Source: Deltaproteobacteria bacterium (GTDB lineage: Bacteria > Desulfobacterota > Syntrophia > Syntrophales > UBA2210). From it: a stretch of 12,772 nt of DNA. How positions within the stretch are numbered: position 1 is the first letter of the stretch; each line of letters opens with the position of its first letter. Positions 1-5,573 of this stretch are shown piece by piece. The position numbers were made by a program, and so were the translations under genes. The stretch covers positions 1 to 12,772 of the forward strand of contig JAFCZZ010000078.1 of the NCBI GenBank assembly GCA_019314085.1, read 5' to 3'. The notes below the pieces were generated by a model that saw only the letters and a list, made by a program, of their open reading frames with translations, did not search any database and was not told where the DNA came from.

Positions 1-71
1 GCTGAAGAACGACGCGCACGAACCGCGCGCGTCTTAGCTCAAACGTTATAAAACTTGATTTGCTCATTATA

Positions 72-103
72 TTGGTTCATATTTAGGTTATTGAATATAC
101 CAA
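72..103 (+). promoter_or_regulatory. Probable promoter/operator of the toxin-antitoxin pair
   Basis: The AT-rich stretch before the antitoxin carries an imperfect inverted repeat (TTGGT..ATATT on the left, AATATACCAA on the right). TTGGTT at 72-77 and ATATAC at 95-100 can be read as -35 and -10 boxes 17 bp apart. Phd/YefM antitoxins usually repress their own operon by binding such a dyad, so an autoregulatory operator is the natural reading. A purine-rich AAGGGG at 107-112 serves as ribosome binding site for the ATG at 120. Binding is inferred; only the repeat and the boxes are seen. Confidence 0.4.
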
Positions 104-119
104 AATAAGGGGTCACCTC

Positions 120-404
120 ATGAAAACCATTTCAATTTCGAACGATATTGTTCCCATTGCAGAATTTAAGGCAGGCATCTCTAAATGGTTTAAGGGCATT
201 CAAAAATCCGGACACCCGTTGATTATAACACAGAACGGAAAGCCTGCCGGAGTTCTCCTCTCTCCCAGTGATTACGATGAACTGGTTTATAAAAAAGCGT
301 TTCTTGATTCTGTCGGCAGGGGGATGGCGGACACTGAAAACGGAAATGTTTACAGCACCAAAGAACTTAAAGCGACATTGCTTGAAAGAAGAAGCGGGCT
401 ATGA
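120..404 (+). CDS. Phd/YefM-family antitoxin
   Basis: This 94-residue protein has the typical antitoxin layout: an N-terminal DNA-binding part (VPIAEFKAGISKWFKGIQ, about residues 11-28), the strand LIITQNGKPAGVLLSPSDYDEL (about 34-55) that is characteristic of the Phd/YefM fold, and a charged C-terminal tail that would wrap around the toxin. It should neutralise the downstream toxin and repress the operon. The ATG follows AAGGGG at a suitable distance. Its TGA stop overlaps the ATG of the toxin gene (ATGA), so the two are translationally coupled, as in most type II modules. The family assignment is firm; the exact subfamily is not. Confidence 0.88.
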   Translation: MKTISISNDIVPIAEFKAGISKWFKGIQKSGHPLIITQNGKPAGVLLSPSDYDELVYKKAFLDSVGRGMADTENGNVYSTKELKATLLERRSGL

Positions 405-667
405 AAATCAGATGGACGCATGAGGCTTTATTGCGATTGTTTGAGATCGAGGACTTCATATCGCAGGACAGCTCAGAGCGCGCCGGGAAATTTGTTGACC
501 AGATTATCGAGCACACGGAATCCTTGTCTGAAAATCCTTTAAGCGAAAAAACCGTCCCAGAAATTTCCAACCCGCATATAAGAGAATTGATTTTTAGAAA
601 GTATCGAATTGTCTACCAAATAAATAAAAAAGCACTTGATATCCTGACTGTTTTCGAGGGGCAATAG
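401..667 (+). CDS. ParE/RelE-superfamily toxin
   Basis: An 88-residue basic protein of the RelE/ParE fold. It has the opening strand KIRWTHEALLRLFEIEDFI, a helix pair around residues 20-45 and the late strands IRELIFRKYRIVYQI (about 60-74), which match the ParE/RelE core and include the conserved Arg/Tyr positions. ParE-type members poison DNA gyrase and RelE-type members cleave mRNA; the length and the order antitoxin-toxin fit ParE better, but sequence alone does not settle the target. The gene overlaps the antitoxin by four bases and ends in TAG. Such pairs are common on mobile or variable DNA, in line with the transposase-like gene that follows. Confidence 0.85.
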   Translation: MKIRWTHEALLRLFEIEDFISQDSSERAGKFVDQIIEHTESLSENPLSEKTVPEISNPHIRELIFRKYRIVYQINKKALDILTVFEGQ

Positions 668-697
668 ATTGTTGCGCATAGATGAAATAGGGGCGTT

Positions 698-1375
698 ATG
701 AAATTGGAGAAAACGTCATTTAGGAATCATTTTCCTGCAAAATGCCTGGAGTGTGCCAAATCATTCAAGCCGTTCATTCATGGCATGTGCAGCCTTTGCC
801 GGGACTTGGGTTTTCAAGAAGAAATACTGTGTGATCTAAATCGGTCAACACAGGATCCCTCTTCCTTTGACTGCCATGCTTTTCAGCCGTTGTTGAGACG
901 GGTCGTATCGGCCGAGCAGGAAACTCGTCCGGAGCGCGAGGTCCGGTCTTCGGAGATCATATTAGGAAAACTTCTTGATTCCGATAAGGTAAAGTATCAA
1001 CGGGTGTTAGCTCTGCAAAAACTAGCACGGGATCCCGACGATGTGATGCTTGAGATCAGGTACCATTTCGCTTGGAACGTGATCGGTAGAAAACCGGTCT
1101 TTGCAGAACCGGCAACCAAGATTGACCTCATCAGCAATACTATCACGACTTGTAGTGAAGCAGTGGGTGGTTTTGCCTGTCTCCTGTGGTTGGCCCCGGA
1201 CCATATACATTTATACGTGGAGGGGGATGGGGAAATGTCGCCGGACAGTATGGCTCAAAAACTGAAACGGTTATCAGAAAAACCAATGCTTGAGCAGTTT
1301 CCTAGTCTTATTGCATATCCAGGGGCGAAAGGAAGGCTTTGGGACGAAGCTTACTTCGTAGAAACAATAGGCTGA
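698..1375 (+). CDS. Zinc-ribbon protein with IS200-like Y1 (HUH) transposase domain, catalytic tail absent
   Basis: The 225-residue product has two parts. The N-terminus carries two CxxC pairs (C16/C19 and C31/C34) that look like a zinc ribbon. The C-terminal half, from about residue 118 (LEIRYHFAWNVIGRKPVF), matches the IS200/REP-associated Y1 transposase fold, with the metal-binding HUH motif H169-I170-H171 in PDHIHLYVE and the segment LWDEAYFVETIG at the very end. In IS200-type enzymes this last segment is normally followed by a helix with the nucleophilic tyrosine (YIxxQ-like). Here the reading frame stops at once, and no continuation of that helix is visible in the other two frames. It is therefore either a truncated relic or a domesticated variant that ends naturally here. 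No clear IS200 end hairpins were found. AGGGGCG precedes the ATG. Confidence 0.6.
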   Translation: MKLEKTSFRNHFPAKCLECAKSFKPFIHGMCSLCRDLGFQEEILCDLNRSTQDPSSFDCHAFQPLLRRVVSAEQETRPEREVRSSEIILGKLLDSDKVKYQRVLALQKLARDPDDVMLEIRYHFAWNVIGRKPVFAEPATKIDLISNTITTCSEAVGGFACLLWLAPDHIHLYVEGDGEMSPDSMAQKLKRLSEKPMLEQFPSLIAYPGAKGRLWDEAYFVETIG

Positions 1376-1430
1376 AACAGGACATCTTTCTGCCCCAGGT
1401 TGATGTTTCGCTGCGCCACGCTCATCAGCA

Positions 1431-1673
1431 TTAAGACGGATTACAATTCCGTTTCGCGCTCCATTGCACCCGAGTATGCAAACCGTTAGGTCTCTCCTCG
1501 GGCCACGATTCGGACCATGTACGCGCGAGCCAGGCGTTCAGGCTCATTGCCCGCAGGGACTCCCATCCCCGCTTTTCTTCACGGAGACACGTCAAGCGGA
1601 AGCGCCGGGTGAGGTCGCGCGCCAGCCTCCCGGTGGAGGTCAGATAAAATCGGTCAGGGTGTATCTCGATCAT
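1431..1673 (-). pseudogene. N-terminal remnant of a PD-(D/E)XK nuclease / DNA repair protein
   Basis: The stretch 1376-1746 holds no complete gene. Its only coding-like signal is a minus-strand frame opening at an ATG (1673), whose first 60 or so residues (STGRLARDLTRRF, then GWESLRAMSLNAWLARTW) resemble the N-terminus of the large AddB-like helicase/nuclease family annotated as probable DNA repair protein or PD-(D/E)XK nuclease. Members of that family are many hundreds of residues long, so this 80-codon frame can only be a fragment. Similarity fades after about residue 60 and the frame closes at 1431. No ribosome binding site stands out. The call comes from recognising the N-terminal pattern by eye and is tentative. 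Between 1674 and 1746 nothing else is seen except a short GTCTG-T-CAGAC dyad at 1732-1742. Confidence 0.4.
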
Positions 1674-1746
1674 GGTTGTCCAGGCATTTGTAACAACAAG
1701 TAATAATTATCTATCATCAGAGATCATAAGGGTCTGTCAGACTATC

Positions 1747-2154
1747 CTACCGTACCGGTCGAAACTTTGGCAAGCTGAACTCATCGGTTATATCGTCCCA
1801 TACGACCTCTACCGGCATATCACACCGTACCTCGCTCGGGTCACAGCCGACGATATTTGTGATCAGGTGAGGCCCTTCATCCAGTTCCACAACCGCAACA
1901 ACATAGGGGAGATCTTCCTGAAAGGCCGGATGGAACGCCACATGATTCACGACAAAGGTGTACACCGACCCTCTCCCCGTGGAGGCGATCCAATCCGTTT
2001 TCCGGGAATGGCACTGTGGGCAGATGAATGAGGGGGGCCAGCGGACGTGCCCGCAATCACCGCATTTCTGAACCCTTATGACGTGTTCCTTACATCCTTC
2101 CCAGAACTCTTTTGTGTCGGCATTGATCTTTGGCAGGGGTTTGTTATATGTCAT
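1747..2154 (-). CDS. DUF35 Zn-ribbon/OB-fold protein, thiolase partner
   Basis: A 135-residue protein with an N-terminal helix (TKEFWEGCKEHVIRVQKC), a rubredoxin-like zinc ribbon (C31/C34 and C45/C48) and a C-terminal OB-fold ending in VVWDDITDEFSLPKFRPVR. This is the usual DUF35 architecture. Members bind acyl-CoA thiolases as stable partner subunits, for example the BbsA/BbsB benzoylsuccinyl-CoA thiolase and archaeal acetoacetyl-CoA thiolase complexes. The gene starts six bases after the thiolase stop codon. The ATG at 2154 is preferred over an upstream in-frame start because GAGGAGGT lies just before it, inside the end of the thiolase gene. Substrate unknown. The gene is intact although its partner gene carries an in-frame stop. 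Confidence 0.87.
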   Translation of the reverse strand: MTYNKPLPKINADTKEFWEGCKEHVIRVQKCGDCGHVRWPPSFICPQCHSRKTDWIASTGRGSVYTFVVNHVAFHPAFQEDLPYVVAVVELDEGPHLITNIVGCDPSEVRCDMPVEVVWDDITDEFSLPKFRPVR

Positions 2155-2159
2155 AGTGA

Positions 2160-3314
2160 CTACCACCTCCTCAAGATATAACAGGAATGACACTGCAATA
2201 TACCACCGTTATCACTGCATACAATAATTTCAGGCTCTTTTGTGTTTGTTGCGGGGCCAAGCTGTCTCTCACCGCATCGACCCATGAGCTGCATCACCCC
2301 CTCCGTGAGGGGTGTCAGGCCCATATGGTACGCTTCGGACAATTGACCGCCCGACGTGTTGACAGGCATCCTTCCCCCCGGCTCAATCGTGCCCCCCGAG
2401 AACCACTCCTCTCCCTCGCCGGGGCTGAAGAAACCGTAATCCTGGAGGGTGATTTCCACGGTATAGGTAAAGCAGTCGTATATCTCGCAGGCGTCGATAT
2501 CGCGGGCGGTAACTCCCGCCATTGCAAAGGCGGTTTCTCCCGCCTGCCGGGCGCCGGTTGGTCCCGCCAGATAGGTCGCCTGTTGAAGATCCGCCGACGG
2601 ATTGTGCTGCCCCATCCCCGCGATGGTGACAAGGGGATGTTTGAGATCACGCGCCCTTTCAACTGACGTTATGATGCATGCCCGACCGCCATCGTTGACC
2701 AGGCAGTTATCGGGGAGGCGGAAGGGTTCAACGAGCCACCTCGCGTTATAGTACTCTTCATATGTCATCGGCTTGTCGTGCATTACCGCTCTCGGATTGA
2801 GATTTGCCCATCTGCGCTGTCCCACGGCGATATGTTTCCAGGTGTCGGGTCCCGTATGGAAGCTGTGCATGGCGCGCCGCGCGGCCAGGGCATACCCCGC
2901 CGTCGCCCCGAAATGCCCAAAGGCCGCCGCATCTCCACCGAGCTCTGTGAGCATACGGTACATGCTGTCGCCCGAGTGTGCGTATGAAAGAAGTACGTAT
3001 TTACAAAGACCGGATTCTAGCGCGCCAACTGCGTGCTGTATATGACTTCGCGATCAATTGGCATCCTGCGTCAGATAGGTCGGCGACAGACCGAGGTGCT
3101 GTGTCACGACATAGGGGGTGACATCTCCCTCGCCCGTCGGTGGAAGAAAGTGGCGATAGACGCTCAGCCCGTCAATATCTTCACGTCTCAGACCAGCGTC
3201 TTCAATGGCATTGGCACAGGCCTCGAGGTGAAAGCTCAGCGTGCTCCTGTCGGGGACCCGTCCCTGGGGCGTATACCCCACTCCGACAATGGCGTATTTA
3301 TCTTTCAAATTCAC
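2160..3314 (-). pseudogene. Thiolase (SCP-x/DitF-like) interrupted by one in-frame TGA
   Basis: Two collinear frames in the same phase together encode a complete thiolase of about 384 residues. The N-terminal piece (KYAIVGVGYTPQGRVPDRST) runs from a GTG at 3314, behind GAGGTG, to a TGA at 3054-3056 (codon 87). The rest continues straight after it as SRSHIQHAVGALESGLCKYV and on to the stop at 2160. The C-terminal part keeps the family signatures EIYDCFTYTVEITLQDYGFF and NTSGGQLSEAYHMGLTPLTE, with the catalytic-type His. By eye the TGA falls in the loop that carries the nucleophile, within about two residues of it. In related proteins I expect Ser or Gly/Cys here, so a Ser TCA-to-TGA change would explain it. 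Without readthrough the product is an inactive 86-residue stub; a downstream restart would lack the active site. It pairs with the DUF35 gene. Selenocysteine insertion is possible but less likely. Confidence 0.75.
3019..3037 (-). other. Hairpin downstream of the thiolase TGA (weak SECIS-like candidate)
   Basis: On the coding strand, AGCACGC and GCGCGCT can pair (six pairs and one A-C mismatch) around the five-base loop AGTTG. The stem begins 16 bases after the in-frame TGA and the loop begins 23 bases after it, with G as second loop base. This geometry is compatible with bacterial SECIS elements. GC-rich coding DNA often gives such hairpins by chance, so it is recorded only as a candidate. 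Confidence 0.2.
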
Positions 3315-3387
3315 TGTTCACACCTCACTTTCTCTATTTTTTACTTAAAGATATCGAATTCTTCAGTTGACGACGAACATCCGCCAT

Positions 3388-3404
3388 TTTACAGCTTTTG
3401 TAAA
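3388..3404. repeat. Perfect inverted repeat upstream of the thiolase gene
   Basis: TTTACA-GCTTT-TGTAAA is a perfect 6-bp dyad with a 5-bp spacer, 74 bp upstream of the thiolase GTG. It lies in the 205-bp AT-rich gap between hgcB and the thiolase. It could be a regulator-binding site for the thiolase/DUF35 pair or a weak RNA hairpin. No run of T follows that would make it a convincing terminator for hgcB. Confidence 0.35.
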
Positions 3405-3457
3405 GAAGCCCTGAGAGGTATTTACGAAGGCCTCTGCTATTTGAAACTCATCTTCGC

Positions 3458-3487
3458 AATATATACAAATAAAATGCTTATCTGCAA
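3458..3487 (-). promoter_or_regulatory. Possible promoter for the thiolase-DUF35 genes
   Basis: On the minus strand TTGCAG (3482-3487) and TATATT (3458-3463) lie 18 bp apart in AT-rich sequence just after the hgcB stop. This would give a leader of about 135 bases that includes the dyad at 3388-3404. The boxes are good but not perfect, and chance matches are common in such AT-rich DNA. Confidence 0.3.
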
Positions 3488-3519
3488 TGTTTTTAATTAT
3501 TTAAAAATTAGAAACAGTG

Positions 3520-3849
3520 TTAACAGCAGGTAGGATGTTGCTTGACGGAGGATGCTTCGTGCGGTTCGATGCTGCAGCAGCACTCGCCGTCTGATCTGCC
3601 GAGGATGGAGTTGATGACCGCGGCGGCACATCCTACCCCCGCGTTTACCGTTAATGCCTCTGTGGGGCAGTTGAGGGCGCAGGCGCCGCATTCCATGCAG
3701 GCGTCGCGCTCGGCGATCCGGACGCGTTTATCGCCATTCATGCTGAAGACCGCGTGGGGGCAGACGGTTATGCAGAGGCCGCATCCGATACATTTTTCTT
3801 CGTTAAGGGCCAGTGTTGCCACATCTTTGAGATATCTGAGTTGTGTCAT
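3520..3849 (-). CDS. hgcB: HgcB, 2[4Fe-4S] ferredoxin of mercury methylation
   Basis: HgcB supplies electrons to HgcA so that its corrinoid can be reduced and the methyl transferred to Hg(II). The 109-residue protein has two CxxCxxCxxxCP clusters (C20/C23/C26/C30 and C51/C54/C57/C61), the second in the HgcB-typical context CMECGACALNCPTEA. After these come the conserved GVGCA with the extra Cys C74, and a terminal Cys pair (C108-C109) that is also typical and thought to handle Hg(II). An unusual run of three cysteines sits at C90-C92. The ATG at 3849 is chosen because GGAGGG precedes it and the family starts shortly before the first cluster; a longer frame upstream overlaps hgcA. It begins 14 bases after the hgcA stop, so the two form an operon. 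The gene is fully open. Confidence 0.93.
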   Translation of the reverse strand: MTQLRYLKDVATLALNEEKCIGCGLCITVCPHAVFSMNGDKRVRIAERDACMECGACALNCPTEALTVNAGVGCAAAVINSILGRSDGECCCSIEPHEASSVKQHPTCC

Positions 3850-3863
3850 AGGTATACTCCCTC

Positions 3864-5028
3864 CTATACGATGAATCGTAGTCCCAGCCAGAGCAGGCAT
3901 CCCGCTCCGCCGACCGTTATTTCGAGAGGAAGGGCCCACCGCATCTCTTTCTTGACTCCCGAGAGGGAGGTATAGGTCGAGGCGCCGGTGAAATTCATGG
4001 CCTGGTACGCCGCTACGGCGGGAACCAGGAGAAACAATGCGAGATTCTCAAGACGGTCGGCCCACCGTGCCATATCGGGATTCCGGAAGGTGACGAGCAT
4101 GGCGGCGGCAATCAGGCCCACAACCAGGCCCTTCGGCGCGAAGGCGCGGCCCGGGATATAGGGGTGTCAGCACGGCCCCGGCGAAGACCCCGCTTAACAG
4201 AGCAATAGAGAAAAAGATTCCGTATGTTACCATATTATTTACATATGTTCCCGGGCCTCCCAGGCCGGAGATGAGGAGGGCAACCAGCGCGACGATCAGC
4301 GCCGTCTTGAGCGCCTGAAACAGTTCGATGGGGATCAGGACCGCTCTTTCCGAAAGGGTGAAGGTCTTCAGACGCATTGCGGGCGTGGCCTCCATCCCGT
4401 GATCAAGGTATTCTGTCAGGTCTTTGGCCCTGATGGGGCCGTAATGGACCGTGAAACCGGCCAGCTTCTTGACGACGTGCGCGGCAACGCCCGGGGCGCC
4501 GAGCTGGGGAAGGATGATCTTTCGGTGGGAGACGACCTGTCCGATTTCGCTCGATTTGATGCGGTCGATGAGCTCGGCCGTGCCGAATGTTCCCTTCCCG
4601 GCGGCACACCAGACATTGATTCCCTTTGTGTCGAGAACGATAATCCAGGCATCACGCCCGGGGAGGGTAGACCGGAGGCTGTCAAAGCTCAATTTATAGT
4701 TTGCCGTGCCGAAGACCGGCGATTCGTCGTCGGGACTGCCCAGGGCGTAGAGACCGGGGTCGATGGCGTAGTGCATCCGATTGATGCCGGAGCGGGTCTT
4801 GATCGTTCCCCAGCGATCGGACCACCCGAGGGTTGAAGAGACCCGGGGGACGCGGCCGATGTCGGTTTCAATCGCTCCGGTCACAAAGGGCTGATCCATG
4901 CGCGGCGGGCTCACCTGAACCCCAAAGGACACGGGTCACGTGGGCGGGGCTGAAACGACCTCCGAGGGCTCGCTCCCGCCTAATACCCTCTGAATATCCT
5001 CAAATAATATTAAATTCGGATCTTCCAT
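3864..5028 (-). pseudogene. hgcA: HgcA, corrinoid protein of mercury methylation, with an in-frame TGA and a one-base frameshift
   Basis: HgcA carries a methyl-cobamide that methylates Hg(II). The diagnostic cap-helix motif NVWCAAGKGTFG is present (Cys codon at 4606-4608), inside a well-conserved corrinoid-binding domain (TANYKLSFDSLR, WIIVLDTKGI). Membrane helices follow, beginning at IPIELFQALKTALIVALVALL. Near 4150-4155 the frame is lost: CCCGGGCC on the coding strand has one base too many. Removing it joins LTPLYPG to RAFAPKGLVVGLIAAAML and restores the rest of the five-helix domain, including NFTGASTYTSLSGVKKEMR, ending with TAG at 3864. At the 5' end an ATG at 5028 overlaps the marR stop and gives a 30-codon leader (MEDPNLILFEDIQRVLGG...), then TGA at 4936-4938 in the same phase as the main domain. 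Restart at ATG 4899 behind AGGTGAG could bypass this stop. As given, the product lacks helices 3-5. Confidence 0.88.
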
Positions 5029-5512
5029 TTATCAGTTCCCTAGAATTATTAGAATTACAACTGCATACCGATGACGTCTCACGTATCGCGTCAAGAAAAA
5101 TTCCGAGGGTGCGGTAGACATCATCCCTGTCATTCTCGGGGATTTTCCCCTGGATTGTCCCGGCAAACTCCGTAAAGCAGTCCCACACTCGCCGGTATGT
5201 CTCTTTCCCCGTGGCCGTGATGAGAAGATAGGTTGCCCTCAGATCGTCGTCTGTTTTTTCCCGCTGAACCAACTGTCTTTCGATGAGGGGCCTGACGAGC
5301 CGCGTGGTTGTGCTCTTTTCCACGGCAAGAACGGAATGGAGGTCCGTCATCTTCAATCTTCCCTGTGTCGCAAGGGCATCAAGGATGAGAAACTGAGAGA
5401 GGGTGACCCCTTCGCAAAAGACGGAATCCTGACGGCAGAAACGCGCCGCCTGGCACAGCTCGGCAATAAGGAAAAGGAGTTTTCGGTTGTGTTCGACAGG
5501 TATCTCAGACAT
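5000..5512 (-). CDS. MarR-family regulator, cysteine-rich, upstream of hgcA
   Basis: A 170-residue winged-helix protein. TLSQFLILDALATQGRLKM and DLHSVLAVEKSTTTRLVRPL form the MarR recognition region (about residues 37-77), followed by the wing LVQREKTDDDLRATYLLIT. It has six cysteines: C20, C26, C33, C112 and a C-terminal C150-S-C152 pair. This is many for a MarR protein and would suit metal or thiol sensing. Its stop codon lies inside the first codons of hgcA (29-base overlap), so it heads the hgcAB operon and is the obvious candidate to control it. Thiol-type ArsR regulators are known in front of hgcA in some methylators; here the family is MarR. ATG 5512 is preferred over an in-frame TTG at 5527 because the promoter leaves no room for the longer form. 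Sensor ligand unknown. Confidence 0.88.
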   Translation of the reverse strand: MSEIPVEHNRKLLFLIAELCQAARFCRQDSVFCEGVTLSQFLILDALATQGRLKMTDLHSVLAVEKSTTTRLVRPLIERQLVQREKTDDDLRATYLLITATGKETYRRVWDCFTEFAGTIQGKIPENDRDDVYRTLGIFLDAIRETSSVCSCNSNNSRELINGRSEFNII

Positions 5513-5546
5513 GGTTGTAGTATACAACCATTATTCCCGATGTCAA
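5511..5546 (-). promoter_or_regulatory. Promoter and palindromic operator of the marR-hgcAB operon
   Basis: On the minus strand TTGACA (5541-5546) and TATACT (5519-5524) lie 16 bp apart, a near-consensus sigma-70 promoter. A perfect 9-bp inverted repeat, ATGGTTGTA-3 bp-TACAACCAT (5511-5531), covers the -10 box and reaches the marR ATG at 5512. A repressor bound here would block transcription, the classic arrangement for MarR autoregulation. The ATG lies only seven bases after the -10 box and there is no ribosome binding site, so the marR message is probably leaderless. Confidence 0.8.
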
Positions 5547-5573
5547 GCCAATAATTGGGAGATGGGGAAGGAC

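Noticed and set aside
1..60. Possible integron attC site or tRNA end before the toxin-antitoxin pair
   Set aside because: The GC-rich CGCGCG stretch and AACGTT do not fit attC core sites, and no tRNA cloverleaf can be drawn.
2187..2666. Long plus-strand frame opposite the thiolase
   Set aside because: It mirrors the thiolase coding frame, has no recognisable domain and no ribosome binding site; it is an antisense shadow.
4399..4836. Long plus-strand frame opposite hgcA
   Set aside because: The minus strand encodes the unmistakable HgcA corrinoid domain; the plus frame has no family features.
4936..4938. TGA in the hgcA leader read as selenocysteine
   Set aside because: It lies in a poorly conserved N-terminal linker with no catalytic reason for Sec, and the same gene has an independent frameshift.
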